A stretch of 64,000 nt of DNA from the NCBI GenBank assembly GCA_016794985.1, contig JAEUIQ010000051.1:1-64000 (forward strand), given 5' to 3'. Made by a program: the position numbers and the translations under genes. The notes under the pieces are model-generated. The model did no database searches. It was given only the letters and a program-made list of their open reading frames with translations, and had not been told where the DNA came from. This stretch comes from Planctomycetaceae bacterium (GTDB taxonomy: Bacteria > Planctomycetota > Planctomycetia > Pirellulales > Pirellulaceae). Shown here one piece after another: positions 42,010-50,649 of the stretch (within the stretch, counting starts at the first letter, position 1; each line of letters starts with the position of its first letter).

Positions 42010-43113
42010 TCACAGCAAGTTGACGACTTTATCCGCCAGGCCTTTTTCGCCCAGGACAATGTTCAGGCGACCTGCCGAGGCGATCTTTTCCAAGACCTCC
42101 AGCTCGCGGAGGCGCATGAGCGTGGGGTTCTCGGCCAAGAGTTTCGCCGTGTTGGACTGGCTGCGCATCGCCGCCGTTTCCTCGCGACGCGCAATCAAGT
42201 TGGCTTCCGCCGCTTTCTTGGCCTCCGTCACGCGGTTCATCAGGTCCTTCATCTCGCCCGGTAGGATCACGTCTTTGATCCCCACCGCACGAATTTCCAA
42301 ACCCAAGGCCCCTGCTTGCTGACGAACGTGTTGTTCCAACTCCTGAGATACCTCGTCCTTGCCGGTCAGGAAGCTGTCCAATTCGCGACCGCCAATCACC
42401 GCGCGCAACGCCAATTGCACCTCGCGGTACAAGGACTGTCGCACGTCGCTGGCTGCGGAAACCGCTCGCCGAGCATCTTTGACCAAGAACGTGACCAAGG
42501 CATTCATGCGCAAGGTTACTTTATCCAGCGTCATGATCTCTTGCCCGCTGACGTCCAGTTGGGCTTCGCGCATGTCCAGCGTTACCACGCGAGTCTCCGC
42601 CATGTCCTTCCAGAATGCGTAGGATCCTGGAGGCAGTTGATCGACGTAGCGTCCATCGATGAACACAACTCCGGTGTGATCGCGGTCGATTTTGTGAACA
42701 TCGAGCCAGCGGTTGGCTTCGGGCGACTGGATCACGCTTTTCAGTTCGTGATGATCGAATCGCACTTGACGAGCGTCTAAGATTTCGACTTGAACTTCGC
42801 GCAGGCCCAGCCAGTAAGCGTGCAGGCCCGGACCCAAGACGCGCGCAAAGCGTCCGTCGATCCAAACCAAGGCTCGTTGATTGTCTTTCAAGTCAATCAC
42901 CGTGGCCTGACCGTCTAGAGCTTTGGTCTTTACAATCATGTCCAATTGCTCGTCGACCAACCAAGGCGATCGCTTTGAGACAACGCGAACTTGAATTTTG
43001 TTCCAAGGATCAATGATCCAGTGCTTGCCTGGGCCAAGTAGGGACGTGAATTCGCCCTCACGAAACTTCAAACCGACTTCGAAACTGCGGATCGCGATGA
43101 ATTTTCCTAACAT
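42010..43113 (-). CDS. Slipin/SPFH (band 7) family protein
   Basis: 367 residues. The band-7 domain spans ~135-290: DHTGVVFIDGRYVDQLPPGS, YAFWKDMAETRVVTLDMREA, QEIMTLDKVTLRMNALVTFL, SLYREVQLALRAVIGGRELD and QQAGALGLEIRAVGIKDVIL. A coiled-coil segment rich in Ala and Glu follows (AKKAAEANLIARREETAAMR). Family members usually have an N-terminal membrane hairpin, but here the N-terminus (MLGKFIAIRSFEVGLKFREG) is barely hydrophobic, so peripheral membrane binding is more likely. SPFH proteins organise membrane microdomains and proteases. No NfeD-type partner is adjacent. Confidence 0.9.
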   Translation of the reverse strand: MLGKFIAIRSFEVGLKFREGEFTSLLGPGKHWIIDPWNKIQVRVVSKRSPWLVDEQLDMIVKTKALDGQATVIDLKDNQRALVWIDGRFARVLGPGLHAYWLGLREVQVEILDARQVRFDHHELKSVIQSPEANRWLDVHKIDRDHTGVVFIDGRYVDQLPPGSYAFWKDMAETRVVTLDMREAQLDVSGQEIMTLDKVTLRMNALVTFLVKDARRAVSAASDVRQSLYREVQLALRAVIGGRELDSFLTGKDEVSQELEQHVRQQAGALGLEIRAVGIKDVILPGEMKDLMNRVTEAKKAAEANLIARREETAAMRSQSNTAKLLAENPTLMRLRELEVLEKIASAGRLNIVLGEKGLADKVVNLL

Positions 43114-43482
43114 GGGAATTGCCTCCTCAAGAAAAGCTTTAGGGCAACGATTGCCGGTCGATCACAATTAGGGCGATGCGGAGAAGCATTTGAGTCGACG
43201 CGTCCGCACGATTTCAAACGAGTCCGTCACCACTTCACAGCGAATGCAAAGAGGATCTGGCCCTCGAGTCGATCGCGGGCTTCGTCGGCCCGACATACTT
43301 CTACAAAGCTCGCCTGGTTGTTGCCTGCGAGTCGAACGTTCGGACAGGCAGTTCGCAGCACAAGGCTCGCAAAACTATCCATCTAACGAAGGCGACATCG
43401 CATGCCGATCGAGCCAATCAACCGTTGCCCGCCAGCGAGTGGTGGACGCATGCGCGCCCGAAATTGGTTCTTCACCAATGGT

Positions 43483-43556
43483 TGCGTCAGACGGGAGTCG
43501 AACCCGTGACCGTCAGGTTAACAGCCTGATGCTCTAACCAACTGAGCTACTTCAAT
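43483..43556 (-). tRNA. tRNA-Asn (GTT) with a broken acceptor stem, probable pseudo-tRNA
   Basis: The minus strand shows normal D (GCTC...GAGC), anticodon (TCAGG-CTGTTAA-CCTGA, anticodon GTT) and T (ACGGG-TTCGACT-CCCGT) arms. The 3-prime half of the acceptor (CTGACGC) should pair with GCGTCAG, but the 5-prime half is ATTGAAG, so only the two innermost pairs form. ACCA follows one base late. Either the 5-prime end was replaced by recombination or the gene has decayed. Confidence 0.7.
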
Positions 43557-43659
43557 CGATATCGCTTTTGGAACCCGGAAGCGGAACACGAAACCAAAAC
43601 TGCCGCAACAGAAAGTCTCGCGCCGACGGAACGACAAAGATCAAACGCTTGCCTACAAG

Positions 43660-43729
43660 CAGGAACGCAGTGATTCGAACACTGTCCTTCGGCTTTGGAG
43701 ACCGAGTCCGCTCCCAGGCGACCATTCCT
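43660..43729 (-). tRNA. tRNA-Trp (CCA)-like with a shortened D-arm
   Basis: Intact 7-bp acceptor (AGGAATG with CGTTCCT, one G-T pair), anticodon arm TCGGT-CTCCAAA-GCCGA (anticodon CCA), T-arm CAGTG-TTCGAAT-CACTG and discriminator G, as expected for bacterial tRNA-Trp. The D-arm is reduced to CGC-CTGGGA-GCG (3 bp), so the molecule is 70 bases instead of about 73. No CCA is encoded. It could be a functional minimal-D tRNA, a regulatory tRNA-like RNA or a decaying copy. Confidence 0.55.
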
Positions 43730-43881
43730 AGACACTTGCCAACATCTTCACAGACGTTGCCAAGTCTCAGACGCCGATAATGAAAGGCCGGTTCGCTGGT
43801 CCGCGCCTGATTTGAACTGAAAACTGAAAACGCTGGAAATTGAATAGCCGAACCACCAAACACCAACAACCAAGAGCCGCG

Positions 43882-45336
43882 TTACCCCAAGTCCGCCAAG
43901 AACTTGTCGGCGACCCGATGATGTTCCGCCATTTTGGAACCCAATTTTTCTTTCATCTTTACCATGACCGACATCCGTGGATTGGCAGCGAAGAAATCGG
44001 TGTGTCGGTCAACGAACCGCCAGTAAAGTGCGTCCCAAATCGGGCACCAAGCGGCCTTTTTATAGTCGCTCATTTTGAGAATATAGCTCGAGCCGCTGAT
44101 GTAAGGCTTGGTGGTCATCAGGCCTCCGTCGGCGTGTTGACTCATGCCATACACGTTGGGCACCATGACCCAATCGTAGGCATCGATAAACAACTCCATG
44201 AACCAGCGGTACACGTCGTGAGGCCGAATGTCACAAAGCAACATAAAGTTTCCTAGGACCATCAAGCGTTCGATGTGATGGCAGTAGCCTGTCTCCAACA
44301 CTGAGCGAATCGAGTGGTCCACCGGTGCAATTCCCGTCGTGCCCGAGTAAAACGCGGCGGGCAGCGCCCGAGCGTGTTCCCAAAAGTTGCGAGTGCGTTG
44401 TTGTCGACCATGGGTCAAATAAACCAAACGAATGAACTCGCGCCATCCAATCACTTGCCGGATAAATCCCTCTAAGGAATTCATGGGCACGCGCCCGTCA
44501 TATCTCATCGCCTCTTCAACGATCTCTCGTGGTGAAAGCAAACCGATATTGAGCATGGGGGTCAAGACGGAGTGAAAGATGATTCGATGTCGAGTCGAAA
44601 TCGCATCTTCATAGATCCCGAAATCGGAAAAGCGATGCTGCAGAAAGTCGCTCAGCCAAGCTTTGGCCTCGGTCGCCGAGGTCGGATAACCAAACGGCTG
44701 GTCGTTGCCAATCGCCTTCGGAAAGTGACGGGCGACATATCGCCGAGCTTCTTGAACATACGAGTTCTCTCGTGGAAACTTGGGAACGGGTGGTTGGACC
44801 GAGACTGGAAGTTTCTTGCGATTTTCGGCATCGAAGCTCCACTTCCCATCACGGGGTTTTCCTTGCGGCGTGAGTAGGATGCCCATTCGTTTCCGCTGAG
44901 CGATATAAAAATCGGTGAAATGCAGGTGTTGCTTGCCTGCCGTCATCGCTTCGATCTGATCGATTGGAGTGAGGAAATGCGGATCGGGAAGCATATTCAA
45001 CGCGACACCGCGACTAGCACATGCGGCTTGTAATCGTCGACTCAGCCAATCGTCGCACGGATCGACGACACGGATGGATTGGCATTTCGCGGCTTGGACG
45101 ATTTCGACAATGTCGCCCGACTGCCGCAATTGATGTGCTTCGATGTACGTGGCGTGCGGGAAGTGCTCCGCAAGGTATCGCTTCATCGTTGCTCGATGCA
45201 AGATGAGCTTCTGTTTGTGAAAAGAGAATTGACTAAATAGCAACGGGTCTTCGATCAAGAATACCGCATCGGCCCCCGAGATAGCCGGGTGCGGATCGAA
45301 CAATTGATGCGGATAAATTAAAGCAGCGACGGACAT
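43882..45336 (-). CDS. Cryptochrome/photolyase-related protein (PhrB/FeS-BCP lineage)
   Basis: 484 residues of the bacterial photolyase-like group related to (6-4) photolyases. Typical segments are AALIYPHQLFD, KQKLILHRATMKRYLAEHFP, EGFIRQVIGWREFIR, HHIERLMVLGNFMLLC, WFMELFIDAYDWVMVPNVYG and GLMTTKPYISGSSYILKMSD. Four Cys normally hold a [4Fe-4S] cluster in this lineage. Here Cys352 and Cys431 (AAWCPIW) are kept, but the CxxC pair expected just before the latter is absent because the loop is shortened (KMSDYKKAAWCP). The cluster is therefore probably lost while FAD binding should remain. Activity as a photolyase or photoreceptor is open. Confidence 0.88.
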   Translation of the reverse strand: MSVAALIYPHQLFDPHPAISGADAVFLIEDPLLFSQFSFHKQKLILHRATMKRYLAEHFPHATYIEAHQLRQSGDIVEIVQAAKCQSIRVVDPCDDWLSRRLQAACASRGVALNMLPDPHFLTPIDQIEAMTAGKQHLHFTDFYIAQRKRMGILLTPQGKPRDGKWSFDAENRKKLPVSVQPPVPKFPRENSYVQEARRYVARHFPKAIGNDQPFGYPTSATEAKAWLSDFLQHRFSDFGIYEDAISTRHRIIFHSVLTPMLNIGLLSPREIVEEAMRYDGRVPMNSLEGFIRQVIGWREFIRLVYLTHGRQQRTRNFWEHARALPAAFYSGTTGIAPVDHSIRSVLETGYCHHIERLMVLGNFMLLCDIRPHDVYRWFMELFIDAYDWVMVPNVYGMSQHADGGLMTTKPYISGSSYILKMSDYKKAAWCPIWDALYWRFVDRHTDFFAANPRMSVMVKMKEKLGSKMAEHHRVADKFLADLG

Positions 45337-45563
45337 GTTAGCATTCTGAATGTTCTGAATTTGAGTTTCAGCCTCGAACTCAGCTACACCGAAAAATTAT
45401 CGCCAACGCAACAAATTCAATGAAGCCAGCAGCCTCCTGAATCAATTTTGCAGCTTTCTTAAAGCGTCCTGACCGGATAGAATACAGCGTTGGCAAGAAT
45501 TGTTTTCTGGCAAGGATTTACCAAGCAATCTCGACCGATCGAGTTCAAAGTCCGTTTCCCGGC

Positions 45564-46328
45564 ATGGATCCCTTTCTCGAGTCTCGCTGGGCCGATATCC
45601 ATGCGAGGCTGATTGTGTACGCCTCCAATCAGCTAAATGCCAAACTTCCCCCCGACCTGTCAGCTCGAATTGAGGAAACTCTGTCGGTTGAGGAAGAAGG
45701 CGGGGACTACTCGCGAAAGATTGTTCCCGACGTTCGAGTCACTCAAGATTCATTTTCCTACTCAAACGTTTCTTCAGCGGTCGCGGGTGATAGTGCTATC
45801 GCGGTCGCTGAGCCGATTTTGTGCCCGGTGGAACCGCCTCGATTGAGACATTTAGAAATCATCGACCCTGCGGGACGGGTTGTCACAGCCATCGAGTTGC
45901 TCAGCCCGTGGAACAAGATTGGCGTCAAGGCGCGGCGCAAGTATGGACAAAACCAGGATGAGTTCATGCGCGGTGGGGTGAACTTGGTCGAGATCAACCT
46001 GATACGCCAAGGGGAACATGTGGCATTGGCCCCGATTGAATTTTTGACGCCGGATCGCCGCGGACCGTATCTCGTCAGCGTCTACTGCCATGATGATCCG
46101 CAGACCATTCGAGCCTATCCGATCAAACTCCGTGAGCCATTGCCGAATATCCCCATCCCGCTCCGACCCACGGACCGCGCCGTCGTACTTCAATTGCAAA
46201 CGTTGATCGACGAGTGTTATCGCGATGCTCGGTGCGATCGAACGAATTACGAGCAGCCGCTGCCGCCACCACTGTCAGCCGACGATCAAGACTGGGTGCG
46301 GTCGCAGGTTGCCCGGTGGGCCGTCTGA
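45564..46328 (+). CDS. DUF4058 family protein
   Basis: 254 residues. DUF4058 proteins begin MDPYLE...W...H and contain a LELLSPxNKxG motif. Both are here: MDPFLESRWADIHARLIVYA and AIELLSPWNKIGVKARRKYG, followed by NLVEINLIRQG and VSVYCHDDPQTIRAYPIKLR. The fold resembles a nuclease-like core with Glu and Lys in conserved places, but no activity is established. Such genes occur in multiple copies in planctomycetes and cyanobacteria. Only one is seen in this window, and it stands alone. Confidence 0.88.
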   Translation: MDPFLESRWADIHARLIVYASNQLNAKLPPDLSARIEETLSVEEEGGDYSRKIVPDVRVTQDSFSYSNVSSAVAGDSAIAVAEPILCPVEPPRLRHLEIIDPAGRVVTAIELLSPWNKIGVKARRKYGQNQDEFMRGGVNLVEINLIRQGEHVALAPIEFLTPDRRGPYLVSVYCHDDPQTIRAYPIKLREPLPNIPIPLRPTDRAVVLQLQTLIDECYRDARCDRTNYEQPLPPPLSADDQDWVRSQVARWAV

Positions 46329-46530
46329 CAGTTGTTCTTGTCGTGTTCATGCGACCGATTGAGGCATGGTCCCGAACGTTTACGGCATGAGTCAACATGC
46401 GGATCACGGGCCAATGGCGAATGACCGGCAACCAACCGTTGACAAAAGTAGAATTACCAACGAGTAAACATGTGACTTACGACTCGGGCCGTGGGTAAAG
46501 GTCGCGGTCAGGCGTCCTCAGTCCGAAGTG

Positions 46531-48138
46531 TTATTGTACTGGTTTCGGAACGACCGTTCGCGTTGCTGGGATGGAATGGTCGTGGCTCAGGACACCCTGT
46601 TGCCCAACGTAAAAATTGGAATCGCGTTCAACGACCAAGTTGTACAAGACTTCAGTGGCTCCCGGCGAGATGGCTTGGATGACGACCGGGCTTTCACGTC
46701 CGGTCAGGGCCATGCCGGGTTTCAAGTCTCGGACTCGAACCCAGCCTTCTCCATCGACATGTAACGGATGACCACCACTGACTCGCAACGTTTCATTCGG
46801 CAATTGTATTTGAAGAGTCTGAGTTGCCTCGCGAATTGTCGAGGTAATCACATTTCGGTAAACCAATTGGTTGGTTCGTAAATCACGAGACAAGACGCGA
46901 TCCCCCGTCCGGAGCGTCTCGATCGGCAACCGTCCACGCTCGGTCCATGCCACAGTACCGGCGACAAAGCAGTCGCCTGATCCTCCCGCCGTACCCCACG
47001 TTACAGTGCCGCTTGACCCCATGACCTCCCCAGTCGTCAGGCTAGTTGGCAGGGACTGGGCTCGATATGACACGGGCCGCTGATAATAGCTAAAGTCATT
47101 TTGGTCGTACCACCAAGTCCACCAAGCGTCCGGTGTTGGTCCCGCATCTTGCCCCGTAATCTGCCGCAACACGAACATGATCCGCGAATTTTGTTGCTCG
47201 ATGGATAGATTGTACACTTCCCGAGCTTGCTCCATCTGCTGCATGGATGCAGCAGCGTTTCGCCTGTTTTCATTCAAAACTCGATTAACGTCGCCATTTG
47301 TTGCCATGCGTTGTCGCGGATTCATTAAAATCGCGGCATGCATTTGATCGTACTGGCGGATCACGTCTTGATCGAAACGTTGCTGGACAAAGACATGGCG
47401 ATGCAGTAACTGTCCAAATCCGACCCTGGATACAACAAATTGACTAACGACGGGAGACTCCAACATTTCTACTAGATTCGGAATGAATTCGGCCGTCTCT
47501 CGTTGGTTGAGTAATTCCGTGGCAAGTTGCCGAGCGGTTGGATCGTTGTGGTACACCGCTACCCGCAATAATGCTTCGGTTGCATCCACGCCGTCGAAAC
47601 GATGTAACTTATGTATTCCAGCGGCAGATTGGGGCGTCGGCAGTGAACACAGACAGTGTTCAATGGCGTACGTCGCATCGGGATCATCGATGGCTGCTAA
47701 CATTTCTTGACCACGTTGCTGATTCGGCAGTCGTGTCGAGGTCAACTGCTTGGTCGCTTTGGTCACAGGTCCCAACCATTTTCGATACAACTGAAGCTGA
47801 CGATGGTGTTCCGTCGCCAAGTCATCAACCTGCTCTTTGGTAGACCAACGACCATTGAGGTTAACATGCCCTAATTCGCGGCGTACTCGTTCATTTTCGG
47901 GGTCAAAGTTCAGGAGCCGAAGCAAGTGCGCCCGAGCCTGTTCGGTCAGCCCCTGCGTCTTAGCAAAACGCGCCAGGGCCAAGTGCCCGGCTTGATCATC
48001 CGTCGTCTGCTGTCGCAGCGATAAATAGTTTGCCAACCGATCGTTTTGAGCCGACGCAACTCCGTGCGGAAGCAAACAGACACAAACGAGCAAACTGGCG
48101 ACAAAGGCTTGATTCCAGAAGGATTGAATTCGCATCAT
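46531..48138 (-). CDS. Secreted Hint-domain protein
   Basis: 535 residues with a signal peptide (FVASLLVCVCLLPHGVASA). Residues ~35-320 are helical and TPR/HEAT-like (ALARFAKTQGLTEQARAHLL; AEFIPNLVEMLESPVVSQFV). Residues ~388-520 are a Hint domain: nucleophile Cys390 in SGDCFVAGT, PIETLRTGDRVLSRD, VSGGHPLHVDGEGWVRVRDL with the block-B His457, and NLVVERDSNFYVGQQGVLSH. The C-terminus is only ~15 residues beyond the Hint domain, and the expected terminal HN/Cys is not clear (SHDHS), so splicing or cleavage may be incomplete. Hint modules in other bacteria release toxins or modify proteins; no toxin domain is fused here. Confidence 0.85.
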   Translation of the reverse strand: MMRIQSFWNQAFVASLLVCVCLLPHGVASAQNDRLANYLSLRQQTTDDQAGHLALARFAKTQGLTEQARAHLLRLLNFDPENERVRRELGHVNLNGRWSTKEQVDDLATEHHRQLQLYRKWLGPVTKATKQLTSTRLPNQQRGQEMLAAIDDPDATYAIEHCLCSLPTPQSAAGIHKLHRFDGVDATEALLRVAVYHNDPTARQLATELLNQRETAEFIPNLVEMLESPVVSQFVVSRVGFGQLLHRHVFVQQRFDQDVIRQYDQMHAAILMNPRQRMATNGDVNRVLNENRRNAAASMQQMEQAREVYNLSIEQQNSRIMFVLRQITGQDAGPTPDAWWTWWYDQNDFSYYQRPVSYRAQSLPTSLTTGEVMGSSGTVTWGTAGGSGDCFVAGTVAWTERGRLPIETLRTGDRVLSRDLRTNQLVYRNVITSTIREATQTLQIQLPNETLRVSGGHPLHVDGEGWVRVRDLKPGMALTGRESPVVIQAISPGATEVLYNLVVERDSNFYVGQQGVLSHDHSIPATRTVVPKPVQ

Positions 48139-48492
48139 CTTACTGACTCCTGAGTAAGGACAAGCCGCCGACCCGGCCAGAAAAGAAATACCGTTCTCGT
48201 TTCAGCCGAAACAAGGCCCCTGAAACGGTGGATGTGTCAAGCAAGTCGCGAGAATGCAGTGATCCGCCAACGTCGCTTTACAAACAAGGCAACCCACAAG
48301 CGATCATCCGAAATTCTCGCAAACTCGCTACCCAAAGGCAAGGCAATAATCTCAATTTGTTCGCTTTTTCACAGCTTGCAGTCTCCAGAGAATCGGTGGC
48401 TTAAGCATGGTGCTAACAGATGCGTAGAATTTCCCTGGTTCTGCTGTAAGAATTCGGAATCGGTTGACTGTTACTGGTGAGGACCCCATCGA
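48139..48492. promoter_or_regulatory. Divergent intergenic region upstream of the sigma/kinase pair
   Basis: 354 bases between the divergent Hint-protein and sigma-factor genes. An 8-bp inverted repeat, CGTTTCAG (48199-48206) with CTGAAACG (48220-48227), lies close to the Hint gene. It may be an operator. Promoter boxes could not be assigned. Confidence 0.3.
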
Positions 48493-49113
48493 ATGAACGA
48501 ATTCCCGGATACACGAAACTCGTTGATCGCCCGCGTGCAAGAGCAGGGTGACGGGGCGTCGTGGGCGGAATTTTTGGCCATTTACCAACCGGTCGTGCTG
48601 CGAATGGCGCGGCGGCGCGGCTTCCAGGAAGCGGACGCCTTGGATGTGGTGCAGCAAGTGTTCTTCTCGGTTTCACGCTCGATCGGGAACTGGCAGAGCG
48701 GCGACGACATGCCACCATTCCGAGCGTGGCTTTCGACCATCGCTCGGAATGCCATCACGCAAACATTGACACGCCGCAAGCCCGACATCGCGACGGGATC
48801 CTCGGAAGTTAGCGACATGCTCTTGGAGTGGCCCGATCGCGAGGCGACAACGGCCGAATTGGAGCGCGAGGCAAAGGCGGGAATTTTTCGTTGGGTTGCC
48901 ACTCAAGTCCGCGAAGAATTTAGTGCTGACACATGGGCGGCATTCTGGCGCACGGCGATCGATGGCGATTCGGTCGCTGAAGTTTCTCAATCACTTGGCC
49001 GCAGTGCGGGGGCCATTTACGTCGCGCGGTTTCGTGTTCTGGCTCGTTTGAAAGAACGGGCTCAAGAGCTGGCTCAACAATGGGACCTCATCGCACCGGA
49101 GTCGCAATCATGA
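48493..49113 (+). CDS. ECF-type RNA polymerase sigma factor
   Basis: 206 residues. Sigma region 2 spans ~24-95 (AEFLAIYQPVVLRMARRRGF, then DALDVVQQVFFSVSRSIGNW and FRAWLSTIARNAITQTLTRR). Region 4 follows (FRTAIDGDSVAEVSQSLGRS, then AGAIYVARFRVLARLKERAQ) as a helix-turn-helix. Spacing is typical of the planctomycete ECF families that pair with protein kinases. The final ATGA overlaps the start of the kinase gene, so the two proteins are made together. The kinase's N-terminal zinc-finger domain is likely to hold this sigma factor. Confidence 0.93.
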   Translation: MNEFPDTRNSLIARVQEQGDGASWAEFLAIYQPVVLRMARRRGFQEADALDVVQQVFFSVSRSIGNWQSGDDMPPFRAWLSTIARNAITQTLTRRKPDIATGSSEVSDMLLEWPDREATTAELEREAKAGIFRWVATQVREEFSADTWAAFWRTAIDGDSVAEVSQSLGRSAGAIYVARFRVLARLKERAQELAQQWDLIAPESQS

Positions 49114-50579
49114 AATCATGCTGTTTGGCTTTCTCGCGTGACACGCTGCGACGCTTGGCGGTAAATGACTTGTCGCCGGACGAACTTCGCGAAGTGGAGC
49201 AACATGTCGATAGCTGCCATGAATGCATGCAGCTATTGGAAGTGGAAGTTGGCGCCCAATCGGCAGATAGCGAGATCATTCAATCGTTGGCCGAGACGAT
49301 CGAATCGATCCCGGCCCTGGTTGCCGACGAGTTGCTGGACCTAGGTCCGTCCACCGCCAGCCTCCTCAGGATGCTGGGTCCAACCGATGATCCAAACATG
49401 TTAGGGCGAATTGGAAACTATGAAGTGGCGGCGATTATTGGTCGCGGCGGTATGGGAGTGGTCTTCAAAGCCTTTGATCGCTCGTTGCATCGCTATGTAG
49501 CGATCAAAATGTTGCTGCCGCACTTGGCCGAGTCGGCTGCCGCCCGAAAACGATTCGCTCGAGAAGCCAAAGCAGCGGCGGCTGTCGTGGACGATCATGT
49601 CATGCCGATTCACGGCGTGGCCGAATGGAATGGGATGCCTTATATCCTGTCACCCTACTGTCGTGGCGTGACGTTAGAAAAGCGAATTCGCGATCAAGGT
49701 CCACTGGAGATCGAAGAGGTCCTGCGGATCGGCATGCAAACGGCCCAGGGGTTGGCTGCGGCGCACTCACAAGGTTTGGTACACCGGGATGTGAAGCCAG
49801 GCAATATCTTGTTGGACGAAGGTGTGGAACGCGTCCAATTGACCGACTTCGGCCTGGCCCGCACGACGGATGATGTTGGCATGACTAGGACGGGAGTGTT
49901 GGCCGGGACTCCGCAGTTCATGTCGCCCGAACAGACTCGAGGCGAGGCCGTAGATGCGCGTTCGGATTTGTTTGCACTGGGCAGTGTGCTGTACACGATG
50001 TGTGTTGGCCAGCCGCCGTTTCGTGGTTCACATCCATTGGCGGTCATGCAAAAGATTGCGAATGAAAAGGTGCCGTCCGTCGGTTCACTGAGTCCGGCGA
50101 TACCTCAACCGCTTGCTCGGCTTATTGATCGATTGCTAGAGAAGCGACCGCAGCATCGCGTCGAGTCGGCGGCCAAAGTAGCCGAAATGTTGCGCGACCT
50201 CTTGGCACAGTATCAACGTGGAGCACTGCCGAAAGTTCGACGCCTCCCTCGAACTTCGCTGGTGATTGGAGTCGTTGGAGTGGCCTTGGTCGCGGCGCTC
50301 GTTGTGGCCTCCTTCTGGCCGAATCGGCTTCCGCCAGGCTCGGTTAAATCACCGATCCCCGATCTTGAACCTTCCCAGCGATCGAGTGTATCGAGTGCTG
50401 CTCCGAATTGGGTTCTGGATCGCGTTGAACTTGACGAAGCATGGCGAAGCATTATCTCGCTGGAGCAACGAGCGGGGCATAGCAAGAGCCATGAGGTAGA
50501 TCCATTCGACGCCTCGATTGATCGCGTTCGCAACGATCTCGATGCCTTTCAACGTCGCTTGGCAGAGTGGGCCGAATAG
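49110..50579 (+). CDS. Ser/Thr protein kinase with N-terminal zinc-finger domain
   Basis: 489 residues. Residues 1-45 contain the HxxxCxxC of a ZAS/zf-HC2 anti-sigma domain (QHVDSCHECMQL). The kinase domain (~104-370) has a glycine loop GRGGMG (111-116), Lys133 in VAIK, HRDVKPGN with catalytic Asp227, and DFG (246-248), followed by APE-like SPEQ. One membrane helix (~383-405, SLVIGVVGVALVAALVVASF) precedes a periplasmic tail with little structure. Kinase, anti-sigma domain and a cotranscribed ECF sigma factor fit the planctomycete scheme in which phosphorylation releases sigma. The signal is unknown. Confidence 0.94.
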   Translation: MKSCCLAFSRDTLRRLAVNDLSPDELREVEQHVDSCHECMQLLEVEVGAQSADSEIIQSLAETIESIPALVADELLDLGPSTASLLRMLGPTDDPNMLGRIGNYEVAAIIGRGGMGVVFKAFDRSLHRYVAIKMLLPHLAESAAARKRFAREAKAAAAVVDDHVMPIHGVAEWNGMPYILSPYCRGVTLEKRIRDQGPLEIEEVLRIGMQTAQGLAAAHSQGLVHRDVKPGNILLDEGVERVQLTDFGLARTTDDVGMTRTGVLAGTPQFMSPEQTRGEAVDARSDLFALGSVLYTMCVGQPPFRGSHPLAVMQKIANEKVPSVGSLSPAIPQPLARLIDRLLEKRPQHRVESAAKVAEMLRDLLAQYQRGALPKVRRLPRTSLVIGVVGVALVAALVVASFWPNRLPPGSVKSPIPDLEPSQRSSVSSAAPNWVLDRVELDEAWRSIISLEQRAGHSKSHEVDPFDASIDRVRNDLDAFQRRLAEWAE

Positions 50580-50649
50580 TCGATCGCGTGAAACACAAGC
50601 AGGGCTGATTTTTTGGTTGGGGCGTCAAATTTTCGAGAGGGAAATAATC

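Larger units (their letters stand above)
43114..43881. other. Intergenic stretch with two abnormal tRNA-like genes
   Basis: 768 bases between the slipin and photolyase genes, both on the minus strand. The tRNA-like sequences at 43483-43556 and 43660-43729 are on the minus strand too. A further T-loop-like string (TTCGACT) followed by ACCA near 43320-43350 lacks matching stems and was not annotated. The region could be a decayed tRNA cluster. Confidence 0.55.

Noticed and set aside
43300..43400. A third tRNA-like sequence (TTCGACT loop and ACCA)
   Set aside because: The anticodon and acceptor stems do not pair and no consistent cloverleaf could be drawn.
43190..43537. Plus-strand frame across the tRNA-Asn region
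   Set aside because: It overlaps the tRNA-like gene and contains no protein signature.
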